Assembly: GCA_015654695.1 (NCBI GenBank)
Contig: JAATGJ010000127.1
Location: 62,001-126,000, forward strand
Source: Chitinophagales bacterium
GTDB taxonomy: Bacteria > Bacteroidota > Bacteroidia > Chitinophagales > Chitinophagaceae
Length of the DNA: 64,000 bases
Direction: 5' to 3'
How positions within the stretch are numbered: the first letter of the stretch is position 1; each line of letters opens with the position of its first letter. This document shows positions 17,218 to 25,599 of this stretch, one piece after another. Both the position numbers and the translations under genes were made by a program. The notes below the pieces were generated by a model. That model made no database searches and was not told where the DNA came from. It saw only the letters and a program-made list of their open reading frames with translations.

Positions 17218-17703
17218 TTACGGATTAACAAAAGACCATCCTTCTTCATCAAAAAAATCAACAAGCCTTTGGCATTCAAGTCCATATTTTTTGGCAACAG
17301 AAGGAATTTTATACTGCTTAGCATCATTCAATTCCTGTTGTATAATCGGAAGTTCATAATATTTGGCACAAGCTATTACTAAAGGATCTGCCCAAGATCT
17401 CGTGCTGTATTTTAATATAATTTGCTCAGGGTAATTCGATAATACATTTTGTAAAATAACAATTTCATCATCACAAGGTTCTAAAAACATATGCTCATAA
17501 TCCTCTGCCCATAAAATAAGGTCATCATCCCCTTTCTTGATTTCTGTTAAAACTTCTTTTGGTGCAATAATTTTTTCTTGAACACACATTTCATTGAATC
17601 TTTCCCATAACCCAGGAAATATTTTTTCTGGATACTGATTCTTTAAATCAAATAGTGCACTAGTGTCAATAACATATTGATATGGTGGTTTAAGAACAGT
17701 CAT
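17218..17703 (-). CDS. DUF4411 PIN-like protein, probable toxin
   Basis: A 161-residue protein of the DUF4411 type, a PIN-like nuclease family usually paired with an HTH-metallopeptidase protein. The start YQYVIDTSALFDL has the first PIN acidic residue (Asp13), VLTEI gives Glu54, and SWADPLVIACA gives Asp106, matching the acidic metal cluster of a PIN fold. Expected role: RNA cleavage kept in check by the partner. Its ATG overlaps the stop codon of the partner by one base (TAATG), so the two are translationally coupled. The region is visibly AT-rich compared with neighbours, suggesting transfer. Confidence 0.83.
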   Translation of the reverse strand: MTVLKPPYQYVIDTSALFDLKNQYPEKIFPGLWERFNEMCVQEKIIAPKEVLTEIKKGDDDLILWAEDYEHMFLEPCDDEIVILQNVLSNYPEQIILKYSTRSWADPLVIACAKYYELPIIQQELNDAKQYKIPSVAKKYGLECQRLVDFFDEEGWSFVNP

Positions 17704-18881
17704 TAACTATTCAAACGTTCAATAATTTTAGGGAGGTGATAAAGCTTGGTTTCAAGATAATTAGAAAGATCGGAAGATGATATCAATCCCTGTTGGAAGG
17801 CATTCACAACGCTAGCCACATAAGGTCTGCCTTTATCACTTATAATCTTAATCCCCTGGTTTATTCCTTTCGGATCCTGGTCTTTTAGTTTTTCATTTTC
17901 ACGTTCTTTAGCAGATTTAGCCATTGAATCCCATAGTCTTTTTTTCTTCCAAAAAAATTCTTCAGATATAAGCCTTAACAATAAGAATTTTCTTGCTATT
18001 ACTTCGTTACTTACATTATAGATCCTTGCCAACCTCTGAATATCGTTGTCATTCGTTTGAGTATCCCCAATATCAAAATGTTTTATATCATTTTGAAACG
18101 ATTCGTCAGGAACCAGAAATGAAGCAGCAAATTGATTACAAAATGCTTCTATCTTCTCATAGTCCTTATTCAAAACACCGTTGCTGGAATCTCTAAAGAC
18201 ATCATTCGTATTAAAAAAAATATGACAAGCCTCATGAAAAATGCTAAAAATTCTACCATTTTTTGAATCATCCTTATTCAAAACAATAATTGGGAATTTA
18301 CCAGTTAAACAAAATGCTCTTGCATCTTGCATAGGCATCTTTATTTGAAAAACATAAATTCCAATAGATTCTATGACCTTCTTGAAATTGCGGAAAGCTT
18401 CTTCATATCTCCAAGACTTTTGTTCGTTTAACGATAATCCTAAAAATGTTCTAAATCGCTTTGATGCAGAAAATGGGTCATCGTCTATTGAAACTTTAAA
18501 TTCTTTAAACTTTATTGGCTCGTCTGTTGAAGCAACTTCATCCAAAATGAGTTGATACCTCTTAGCTTTTCTCAAAGCAAGCCTTATTTCTGGAGAAAGA
18601 TCAGTTATTTCTGAATTTGAAAGATTCCGAAAATCTTTTTGAATAGAGACTTCTTTGGGAGGCTCTGTTAATAGTAATATAGCAAGAGGTCTGTTGTAAA
18701 CCTTTTCAGCAAGTTCTTCAAGCTGCTTATAAGTTGGAAGCTTATCTCCCTTTTCCCAGGCTTCATATCTTTCAGAAGGGACGCCGACTTTCTTAGCCGC
18801 TTGCTCCATAGTATACCCCATTGAAGTTCTTGCCCATTCCAGAACTGACCCTGAAAGACGAAAGCTAATACTACCTGCCAT
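17703..18881 (-). CDS. XRE-HTH / ImmA-IrrE metallopeptidase protein, probable antitoxin
   Basis: A 392-residue two-domain regulator. Residues about 12-70 form an XRE-type helix-turn-helix (MEQAAKKVGVPSERYEAWEKG..PTYKQLEELAEK). Residues about 140-290 form an ImmA/IrrE (DUF955) domain with the zinc-protease motif HEACH (His216, Glu217, His220) and a downstream EAFCNQFAASFLVP helix supplying the third ligand. In toxin-antitoxin loci of this architecture the protein represses the operon and neutralises the nuclease. A 10-bp perfect palindrome (TATTGCAATA) overlaps its start and could be the operator. A sampled line inside the gene (18241-18300) is 14/60 G+C, against 31/60 at 19021-19080. Confidence 0.88.
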   Translation of the reverse strand: MAGSISFRLSGSVLEWARTSMGYTMEQAAKKVGVPSERYEAWEKGDKLPTYKQLEELAEKVYNRPLAILLLTEPPKEVSIQKDFRNLSNSEITDLSPEIRLALRKAKRYQLILDEVASTDEPIKFKEFKVSIDDDPFSASKRFRTFLGLSLNEQKSWRYEEAFRNFKKVIESIGIYVFQIKMPMQDARAFCLTGKFPIIVLNKDDSKNGRIFSIFHEACHIFFNTNDVFRDSSNGVLNKDYEKIEAFCNQFAASFLVPDESFQNDIKHFDIGDTQTNDNDIQRLARIYNVSNEVIARKFLLLRLISEEFFWKKKRLWDSMAKSAKERENEKLKDQDPKGINQGIKIISDKGRPYVASVVNAFQQGLISSSDLSNYLETKLYHLPKIIERLNS

Positions 18882-18890
18882 ATTGCAATA
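18881..18890. promoter_or_regulatory. Palindrome at the antitoxin start, candidate operator
   Basis: TATTGCAATA is a perfect 10-bp palindrome beginning at the first base of the HTH-ImmA start codon. Autoregulation by the HTH protein at such a site is typical for these loci. Inferred from position. Confidence 0.35.
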
Positions 18891-18982
18891 ATATATAAAA
18901 TGCTATTTCAAGCTAACAATATTTCTTAACAAAATCTCATATTAAATAACCATATCGTCTAATGTTACTTTTAAACCGTTTC

Positions 18983-21052
18983 CTACACAATTCTCTTCTC
19001 CTCCAGCCACAATATATCCGCCACCCTTTCCACGCCTTTCTTCACCTGGCGGCGGTAGGTACTGAAACTCATATAGAGAAAGTCGGCGGTTTGCTCCTGG
19101 CTGCCTACCGGATTGATAAATGTGCGGTACAATACCCTGTGCAGGGATTCATCTTTAGGGGAATTTTCCAGTGAGGCTATGGCTTTGGTGAGTTTATCAG
19201 CCAGCGTCAATGCGAGGTTGAGATCAGTCGGTTCATCTTCATTAGCCTGCTGCACAAAATGAGATTTCAACAATGCATTGCCAATTATTTTTTTGGGATT
19301 CTTTAATTGTTTCAATGCATCATGAATGGCATCAATGAATTTTTGTTCGGTCAATGCAGTTGCTGCAGGCAGTATCTGCACGGTGCTGGTTTCTTCTTCA
19401 TTAATCTCCCGCTTACCCATCAGCTCCAGCCAGGCCAATGGCGCACGCTGCCGCCAGTCGTGCATATACCAGCCATAGTTTTGTTCATTCAGTTCATGAT
19501 CCAGTTCAGGCAGATGATGCAGGTCGGCATAATTCAATAGCTGCTGCCAGAACTCCGGGTTCACACATCGCAGCATACTGACGGCAAGACCCGGCGTAAA
19601 ATACCATTGCACGATACCGAGAAAGATAGCGCTTTGCACACCACTTACATTCTGAAAATGATCGCGGCTCATCCACGAACGAAACACCGTCATCAGTTGC
19701 CCTTCTTCTATCTCCCACTCTTTTTTATAGGGCAGCAGATCGTTGATCACCTTATCATGTGTTTTGCCATTTATTTTCTCCACATTTATTTTCAATACAA
19801 ACCCTGCAGGTGTTTTTTCCGCATCCCGGAATACCCACACATCAGCCGCTTCATGATCCAGCCATTTGGAAAAAAAATCTACGGAAGTATTGCTTTCATA
19901 TTTTTTTACCATCGCTACCAGGTGCTGGCGGTCATCTTCTTTCATTTTATCCTGCCAACTGCTGCCTGTTTCCTGGAACTCGAAGAAAGGTTTTACAGCA
20001 GGGTTCATCCGGTGTAAAAAAATGAGACCGAATAAAACTTCCCGTTGTTTCTCTCCACTTTTTTTTAATAATCTTGAAATAAAGAACTGCTGTGCCTTTA
20101 TATGCAGGTGCCGGTACCATTCAGGATTGCGCCAGTGCGTTTCAGTGGCAATAGCATCCCGGGCTATATCATGCGGGTAAATACCTGCGGGACCTTTTTC
20201 AATAAAGGTGAGTGTGGTAAGCCAGTTGAATAATTCATGCGCCAGTTGAGCCCCCAGTACTTCTTCAATTAATTTTTCCGTAGTGACATATACCAATGAA
20301 CATAATTCCAGTGCTGCTTTATGCGCCGGGCTGGGCACCTCCTGTACAAATTGTTCCAGCAGGGTTTTCATGATATCCGGTGAATCCAGCGGATCGAAGT
20401 GACTGTCTTTACGTTGTCCAAACATATCGGCCACAATGGACAATGCCAAAGGATTGCCATGCGTATACTTAACGATACGTTTTACCTGTTGTTCCGGGAT
20501 ATTTCTGCGGTTAAGTAATTGCGTACTTTCTTCATCGCTTAATTCTTTTAATGAAAAAACTTTAGTGATACTTTGCCATCCCGGATCAGTTTTCCAGTTG
20601 GTAGAAAGATTATGTCGTCCTGAAATAACAGTAATGACATTCCCCGGTAACTCGGGGAGAAATTCTATCCGCATCCAGTCATCCAGTGGTTTTAGTTTTT
20701 CAAATGTATCCATCAGCAATACCACGTTTCCTGTATACGCATCTATCGCTGTGAATACATCATTGTCATTGGAAAAAGGTGATGCCGTTTTTAAAGCCTG
20801 TTTGAAACTATCCGGGTGTGATTCAATATACCGGCAATCCAACTGGATAAAAGGAACCGATGATTCCTTGCAGTGATCAGCGAATTGTTTGAGCAATGTT
20901 GTTTTGCCCTGTCCGCCGGGGCCATACACGTAGATTAAATGAACAGAAGGTTCTTGCTCTTTCAATAGCTGTTCAAAAAAAGAAATTTCCTTTTGACTGC
21001 CGACAAAATTCTTTTTCCGCTGTTGCTGTAATATATCTTTTAGCCTTGCCAT
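18983..21052 (-). CDS. STAND/NB-ARC-like ATPase with C-terminal HTH-like region
   Basis: A 689-residue signal-transduction-type ATPase. The Walker A motif GPGGQGKTT is at 44-52, the Walker B region NVVLLMDTFEKL at 109-120, a sensor-like VISGRHNLS at about 142-150, and GNPLAL at 199-204, corresponding to the GxP motif of NB-ARC/STAND proteins. The middle is helical without clear repeats. The last 40 residues (QTADFLYMSFSTYRRQVKKGVERVADILW) resemble a conserved C-terminal HTH-like segment found on other large bacterial ATPases. Its function is unknown; roles in regulation or conflict defence are plausible. It follows the HerA-like gene by 47 bases on the same strand. Confidence 0.78.
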   Translation of the reverse strand: MARLKDILQQQRKKNFVGSQKEISFFEQLLKEQEPSVHLIYVYGPGGQGKTTLLKQFADHCKESSVPFIQLDCRYIESHPDSFKQALKTASPFSNDNDVFTAIDAYTGNVVLLMDTFEKLKPLDDWMRIEFLPELPGNVITVISGRHNLSTNWKTDPGWQSITKVFSLKELSDEESTQLLNRRNIPEQQVKRIVKYTHGNPLALSIVADMFGQRKDSHFDPLDSPDIMKTLLEQFVQEVPSPAHKAALELCSLVYVTTEKLIEEVLGAQLAHELFNWLTTLTFIEKGPAGIYPHDIARDAIATETHWRNPEWYRHLHIKAQQFFISRLLKKSGEKQREVLFGLIFLHRMNPAVKPFFEFQETGSSWQDKMKEDDRQHLVAMVKKYESNTSVDFFSKWLDHEAADVWVFRDAEKTPAGFVLKINVEKINGKTHDKVINDLLPYKKEWEIEEGQLMTVFRSWMSRDHFQNVSGVQSAIFLGIVQWYFTPGLAVSMLRCVNPEFWQQLLNYADLHHLPELDHELNEQNYGWYMHDWRQRAPLAWLELMGKREINEEETSTVQILPAATALTEQKFIDAIHDALKQLKNPKKIIGNALLKSHFVQQANEDEPTDLNLALTLADKLTKAIASLENSPKDESLHRVLYRTFINPVGSQEQTADFLYMSFSTYRRQVKKGVERVADILWLEEKRIV

Positions 21053-21099
21053 GTAAATTTGATCAGCTATTAATACGAAGTAATAACAAGGCAGGTTTT

Positions 21100-22650
21100 T
21101 TAAAACAAACTTTTTCTCCTGCTTCTTCCTCCCAGGCCTAACGCCCCGAGCAAAGACCGGACAATAGTGTTACCGGCAGTACGGGTCATGCTTTTTACAG
21201 TGGGATCATCAAAGAAACCTTTTTCTTTTTTGGCAGTGGCCTTTGTTTCTTTTTCCTCCTGTCTCTGTTTTTTGATCTCTTCTGTTTTTTCCGCCGCTTC
21301 ATTCAGTTTTTCTGTCAGTATTTCATAAGCGCTTTGGCTGTCTATTACCTGGTTATACTTTGCCGCGATCTTTGATTTACTAACCAATACATCTATTTCG
21401 GTATCCGTCAGTATATCCATCCGGCTTTGCGGCGGCCTGATCATGCAATGCACCAGCGGTGTGGGAATACCTTTTTCATTTAATATGGTTACCAATGCTT
21501 CGCCTGTTCCTAATTGTGTGATCAGGTCTTCGGTTTTGTAAAATTCCGTTTCAGGATAGTTCTCTGAAGTTTGTTTGATCACCTTCCTGTCAGCGGCGGT
21601 AAATGCCCTTAATGCATGTTGTATTTTTAATCCAAGTTGCGCCAATACAGAAGCAGGGACATCCATCGGGTTTTGCGTACAGAAATAAATACCGATGCCT
21701 TTGGAACGGATCAGTTTGATGATCGTTTCGATCTGCTGCAGCAAGGCATCATTGGCTTCCTGGAAAATCAAATGCGCTTCATCAATGAACATTACCAGTT
21801 TGGGTTTGTCCATATCTCCTTCTTCAGGACAAGAAGCGTATAACTCTGCCAATAGCTGCAGCATGAAAGTAGAAAAAAGTTTGGGCCTGTCCTGCAAATC
21901 AGTTACTCTTACAATGGAGATCATTCCCCGGCCGTCATCACTGATACGCATCAGGTCATCCACTTCAAAACTTTTTTCACCAAAGAAAACATCGGCGCCC
22001 TGCTGCTGGAGTTCTATCACTTTTCTTAAGATAGTTCCTGTGGAAGACGTGGATATTTTTCCGTACGTTTTCTCCATTTCCGCTTTTCCTTCATCACTTA
22101 CAAATTGCAATACTTTGATAAAATCTTTCAGATCGAGTAATGGCAGTTTCGTATCGTCGCAGTATTTAAAGATCATAGCCACAAAGCCACCCTGCGTATC
22201 ATTTAATCCAAGAATTTTTGAAAGAAGCACAGGGCCGAATTCACTAACTGTTGCTCTTAATCTTGCACCTTTCTGGTTACTCAATGTCAGCAGGTCAGCA
22301 GGGCTGGCAGCAGGTTTGAATTCAATACTTAATTGACGGCAACGGTCTGTTATTTTATCATTCACCGTTCCGGCAGCAGCGATACCGCTCAGGTCGCCTT
22401 TGATATCCATCAGCAATACAGGAATGCTGGCATTACTCAATCGTTCAGCCAGTACCTGCAGGGTTTTCGTTTTACCGGTACCGGTTGCCCCTGCGATCAG
22501 TCCATGGCGGTTCAATGTTTTCATCGGTATCAGTACATCTGCGCCACTCACAACGCTGCCATCCAGCATAGCACAACCTATCTTGAAGCTTTCCCCTTTG
22601 AATGTATAGCCATCTTTTACGGTCTGTGAGAATTTCGCGTTGTCAGCCAT
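21100..22650 (-). CDS. HerA-like (DUF853/YjgR-type) ATPase
   Basis: A 516-residue HerA/FtsK-superfamily ATPase. MKTLNRHGLIAGATGTGKTKTLQVL gives Walker A at about 54-62; KLVMFIDEAHLIF gives Walker B at about 286-298; GIGIYFCTQNPMDVP matches the conserved Gln of motif III. The C-terminal 100 residues are charged and low complexity (AAEKTEEIKKQRQEEKE), ending in GRSRRKSLF. These proteins are predicted DNA-pumping or remodelling ATPases; the DUF853 branch has no established role. It sits between the GroES-like and STAND genes, with gaps of 52 and 47 bases. Confidence 0.88.
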   Translation of the reverse strand: MADNAKFSQTVKDGYTFKGESFKIGCAMLDGSVVSGADVLIPMKTLNRHGLIAGATGTGKTKTLQVLAERLSNASIPVLLMDIKGDLSGIAAAGTVNDKITDRCRQLSIEFKPAASPADLLTLSNQKGARLRATVSEFGPVLLSKILGLNDTQGGFVAMIFKYCDDTKLPLLDLKDFIKVLQFVSDEGKAEMEKTYGKISTSSTGTILRKVIELQQQGADVFFGEKSFEVDDLMRISDDGRGMISIVRVTDLQDRPKLFSTFMLQLLAELYASCPEEGDMDKPKLVMFIDEAHLIFQEANDALLQQIETIIKLIRSKGIGIYFCTQNPMDVPASVLAQLGLKIQHALRAFTAADRKVIKQTSENYPETEFYKTEDLITQLGTGEALVTILNEKGIPTPLVHCMIRPPQSRMDILTDTEIDVLVSKSKIAAKYNQVIDSQSAYEILTEKLNEAAEKTEEIKKQRQEEKETKATAKKEKGFFDDPTVKSMTRTAGNTIVRSLLGALGLGGRSRRKSLF

Positions 22651-22702
22651 TATTATAATTTGAATGAAAGTTAAAGGAAAAGAATAAAAAACTGCCGGTT
22701 GT

Positions 22703-23074
22703 TTACAAATCTTCTTCTCTTTCCAGCATCAGTATAGCACCTTGCGGCACGATGAAGTATTTTTCATTTTCATACATCACTTCCGTAGCAGCGCTTAATA
22801 AAAAGATAGCGAGATCACCTTCCTTTGCCTGCAAGGGTACGTATTTGATCTTTTCTTCTTCTCCTTTCCAGGCCTCATCTTCTACAGGCATGGGAATAGC
22901 ATAACCGGGACCTGCTTTTATAACATAGCCTTGCTGTACTTTCTCCCTTTCCTGCACACCGGGCGGTAAATATAATCCGCTGGCAGTACGTTCATCTGGT
23001 TTGGTGAGTTTGATGAGGAGGCGGTCACCGATCACAATTAATTTTTTCAGACGGTTATCAGGAGTTAGATGCAT
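22703..23074 (-). CDS. GroES-like co-chaperonin family protein
   Basis: A 123-residue protein of the GroES fold. VIGDRLLIKLTKPDERTASGLYLPPGVQEREKVQQGYVIKAGPG matches the first part of GroES (ASGLYLP corresponding to the mobile loop flank), and AATEVMYENEKYFIVPQGAILML matches its last strands. It is longer than canonical GroES (about 97) by an internal insertion around VEDEAWKGEEEKIKYVPLQ. No groEL gene is in the window. It is probably not the main GroES but a stand-alone paralogue. It is the first gene of a train with the HerA-like and STAND ATPases. Confidence 0.8.
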   Translation of the reverse strand: MHLTPDNRLKKLIVIGDRLLIKLTKPDERTASGLYLPPGVQEREKVQQGYVIKAGPGYAIPMPVEDEAWKGEEEKIKYVPLQAKEGDLAIFLLSAATEVMYENEKYFIVPQGAILMLEREEDL

Positions 23075-23227
23075 GGTTTATTGTTGAATTGGACAACAAA
23101 TGTAGAAAATGCCTGTCAAATGAGTTTTGCCGGTACTCTTAACAAAATATTAGTCCCCTGTTCAGATGTTTGGCAAATGATTTACTTTTATTTGTCATCT
23201 TAATATGAAATAAACTTATACAAAACC

Positions 23228-23926
23228 ATGGACTCAAAAAAACCTAAGATCCTCCTGTGCGAAGATGATCCCAACCTGGGAAGCGTGCTGAAGAATTATC
23301 TTGAACTGAATGACTACGATGTAACACTGGAAAGAGATGGCCGTCTTGGCCTGGCTGCTTTTCAGCGTGAAAAATTTGATCTCTGCCTGCTGGATGTAAT
23401 GATGCCCAATATGGATGGATTTACGCTGGCTGAAGAAATACGTGATGTTGATCCGGATATTCCTCTTTTCTTTCTGAGCGCAAAAACAATGAAGGAAGAT
23501 ATCATCCAGGGCTATAAACTTGGCGCTGATGATTATATCACCAAGCCTTTTGACAGCGAAGTTTTGTTGCTGAAAATAAAAGCGATCCTGAAACGTAATG
23601 AAGAGATCAACAGGGAAAGTGAGAATAAAGAGTTTGATCTTTCCACTTATCATTTCAATCCCAAATTGCGCCAGTTGATCCACAGTGGTATCACGCAAAC
23701 GTTATCTCCAAAAGAAAACGAGTTGCTGAAAATGCTGGCCGAACACCTGAATGACCTGTTACCAAGAGACCAGGCATTAAAAAAGATATGGGGCAGTGAT
23801 ACGTATTTCAATGGCCGCAGCATGGACGTTTATATTGCCAAGCTGAGAAAATACCTGAGAGATGATGCAAAGATTGAGATCGTGAATATACATGGGAATG
23901 GGTTCAGGCTGGTGGTACAGGAATGA
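23228..23926 (+). CDS. OmpR/PhoB-family response regulator
   Basis: A 232-residue two-component regulator. The receiver domain (1-120) has the acidic pair Glu12-Asp13, phospho-acceptor Asp56 in LLDVMMPNMDGF, and Lys in DDYITKPFD. The C-terminal winged helix (about 135-230) has LSPKENELLKMLAEHLNDLLPRDQALKKIWG and RSMDVYIAKLRKYLRDD, the OmpR recognition helix. It resembles the RprY type common in Bacteroidota. No histidine kinase gene is adjacent, so it is an orphan in this window. A terminator follows at 23954-23979. Confidence 0.95.
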   Translation: MDSKKPKILLCEDDPNLGSVLKNYLELNDYDVTLERDGRLGLAAFQREKFDLCLLDVMMPNMDGFTLAEEIRDVDPDIPLFFLSAKTMKEDIIQGYKLGADDYITKPFDSEVLLLKIKAILKRNEEINRESENKEFDLSTYHFNPKLRQLIHSGITQTLSPKENELLKMLAEHLNDLLPRDQALKKIWGSDTYFNGRSMDVYIAKLRKYLRDDAKIEIVNIHGNGFRLVVQE

Positions 23927-23953
23927 CCGTTGATTACTTTGAATGAATGATAG

Positions 23954-23979
23954 AGGTGAGTTAACAACTCACCTTTTTT
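23954..23979 (+). terminator. Intrinsic terminator after the response regulator, probably bidirectional
   Basis: AGGTGAGTT (23954-23962), loop AAC, and its exact complement (23966-23974) are followed by a run of Ts. The ruvB stop codon (23978-23980) lies at the other foot of the hairpin, so it can also terminate convergent ruvB transcription. Confidence 0.85.
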
Positions 23980-25012
23980 ATTGATCAAAAAGAGAATTAC
24001 CGGGATAAGCCTGGGGTTTCTTTCCCAGGTGTTCATACGCTTTCGCTGTTACTTCTCTTCCTCTGGGTGTACGTTGCATAAAACCTTCCTGTATCAAAAA
24101 AGGTTCATATACTTCTTCCAATGTTCCGGCTTCTTCACCAACGGCTGTGGCGATTGTGGTAATACCCACGGGGCCGCCTTTGAATTTTTCAATAATGGTC
24201 AGGAGAATTTTATTATCCATATCATCCAGCCCGTATTCATCTACATTCAATGCTTTTAATGCATGTTGTGTAATGCCCATATCAATGATACCGTCATTTA
24301 ATACCTGTGCGAAATCTCTCACCCTTCGTAATAAGCCATTGGCAATTCTTGGTGTGCCACGGCTGCGTCTTCCAATCTCACCAATAGCATCTTTGGATAT
24401 CTCTGTACCGAGTATGGATGCTGACCGCAGGATGATCCTGTTTAATGTAGCAGCCGTATAATACTCCAGCCGTGATTTAATCGCAAATCTTGAAAGCAAA
24501 GGCGCCGTAAGCAAACCGCTTCTCGTGGTAGCGCCTATTAATGTAAATGGGTTCAGGTTGATCTGTATGCTTCTTGCATTGGGTCCGCTGTCCACCATGA
24601 TGTCAATACGGTAATCTTCCATCGCGGCATATAAATATTCTTCCACTACCGTACTTAAACGATGAATTTCGTCTATGAATAAAACATCATTGGGTTCAAG
24701 ATTGGTAAGCAGGCCTGCAAGATCTCCCGGTTTTTCAATAACCGGGCCTGATGTTTCCCTGATATTAACGCCAAGTTCATTGGCCACAATTCTTGACAAA
24801 GTTGTTTTTCCAAGACCCGGCGGGCCATGAAATAAAACATGATCCAATGCTTCGCCGCGGATCTTTGCCGCTTTGATGAATATCCTCAGGTTTTCGATGA
24901 TCTGTTCCTGCCCGGCAAAATCGCTGATCTGCGCAGGACGGATATTGTTTTCAAAATCCTTTTCTGCCGCTGTCAAATTTTCTTTATCACTACCCAGGTT
25001 TGGATTTGCCAT
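23978..25012 (-). CDS. ruvB: Holliday junction branch migration ATPase RuvB
   Basis: Hexameric motor driving branch migration with RuvA. The 344-residue product has the typical N-terminus with [21 protein letters not shown], Walker [12 protein letters not shown], Walker B FIDEIHRL, sensor 1 [11 protein letters not shown], and the arginine-finger and C-terminal winged-helix part ([40 protein letters not shown]). Length is normal. It is convergent with the response regulator and divergent from marR. RuvC is encoded elsewhere in this window (46579). Confidence 0.98.
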   Translation of the reverse strand: MANPNLGSDKENLTAAEKDFENNIRPAQISDFAGQEQIIENLRIFIKAAKIRGEALDHVLFHGPPGLGKTTLSRIVANELGVNIRETSGPVIEKPGDLAGLLTNLEPNDVLFIDEIHRLSTVVEEYLYAAMEDYRIDIMVDSGPNARSIQINLNPFTLIGATTRSGLLTAPLLSRFAIKSRLEYYTAATLNRIILRSASILGTEISKDAIGEIGRRSRGTPRIANGLLRRVRDFAQVLNDGIIDMGITQHALKALNVDEYGLDDMDNKILLTIIEKFKGGPVGITTIATAVGEEAGTLEEVYEPFLIQEGFMQRTPRGREVTAKAYEHLGKKPQAYPGNSLFDQ

Positions 25013-25070
25013 GCTGTAAATTTAATGATAGACTTTGTGAAAGCATTAAGAAAAATTACATCTCATTTAG

Positions 25071-25082
25071 TTGTATATACAA
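25071..25082. promoter_or_regulatory. MarR operator copy 1, overlapping the marR promoter
   Basis: TTGTATATACAA is a perfect 12-bp palindrome in the ruvB-marR gap. The identical palindrome with the same flanks (AG before, ATAT after) occurs at 25556-25567 upstream of the next gene. It overlaps the expected -33 position of a promoter whose -7 box is at 25095-25102. Repression of both promoters by the MarR protein encoded between the sites is the natural reading. Confidence 0.85.
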
Positions 25083-25094
25083 ATATAATCCCCT

Positions 25095-25102
25095 TATCTT
25101 TG
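25095..25102 (+). promoter_or_regulatory. Bacteroidota-type -7 promoter box of marR
   Basis: TATCTTTG matches the phylum consensus TAnnTTTG exactly and lies 7 bases upstream of the ATG at 25110. A TTG at 25071-25073, 21 bases upstream, is a suitable -33 element and lies within the operator. If this is the true promoter, the marR mRNA has almost no leader. Confidence 0.6.
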
Positions 25103-25109
25103 TCCCGGA

Positions 25110-25538
25110 ATGAAAACCTCCGATAGTAAATATTATCAATGCCTCTACTTTACGGCCAATGCCCTGGCACGAAAAATAGAAAAGCTGGCGCAGGAAAGCT
25201 GGCGCAAAGTGGATCTTTCTCCCAGTCATGCTTACCTGCTCATGCTGGTCATTGAAGAACCCGGTATTCAGCCTACCGCCCTGGCTGAACACTTGCAACT
25301 ACAACCCAGTACCATTACCCGGCTGGTAGAAAAACTGGAAGAAAAAAAACTGTTGATACGCACTACGGAAGGAAAGATCACCAACGTGTACCCTACGCCA
25401 AAAGGAAAAGAGTTGTCGCCGCGGCTTCGGGAATGCGTGAACGAATTTTACAGCAGTTATTCATCTATTTTAGGCAAAGAAGAAAGCGCAAAGCTGGTAC
25501 AAAGCATTGGAAAATTCGCCGATAAATTAAGTTTTTAA
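25110..25538 (+). CDS. MarR-family transcriptional regulator
   Basis: A 142-residue winged-helix repressor, probably responsive to a small aromatic or oxidising compound. The HTH region is AYLLMLVIEEPGIQPTALAEHLQLQPSTITRLVEKLEEKKLLIRTTEGK at about 48-92, with the wing at TNVYPTPKGKE. Identical palindromic operators precede this gene and the NmrA-like gene 61 bases downstream, so the regulator probably controls both itself and that enzyme. An N-terminal Cys (YYQCLYF) could be a redox sensor residue, as in OhrR-type relatives, but a second conserved Cys is not obvious. Confidence 0.93.
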   Translation: MKTSDSKYYQCLYFTANALARKIEKLAQESWRKVDLSPSHAYLLMLVIEEPGIQPTALAEHLQLQPSTITRLVEKLEEKKLLIRTTEGKITNVYPTPKGKELSPRLRECVNEFYSSYSSILGKEESAKLVQSIGKFADKLSF

Positions 25539-25555
25539 TTTTTTTGAGTCAATAG

Positions 25556-25567
25556 TTGTATATACAA
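25556..25567. promoter_or_regulatory. MarR operator copy 2, upstream of the NmrA-like gene
   Basis: A second exact copy of TTGTATATACAA lies 32 bases before the ATG at 25600 and only 17 bases after the marR stop. This indicates a separate repressible promoter for the oxidoreductase in addition to any read-through from marR. Confidence 0.85.
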
Positions 25568-25599
25568 ATATTTATTATTCATACATCAAACCTAAAAAC

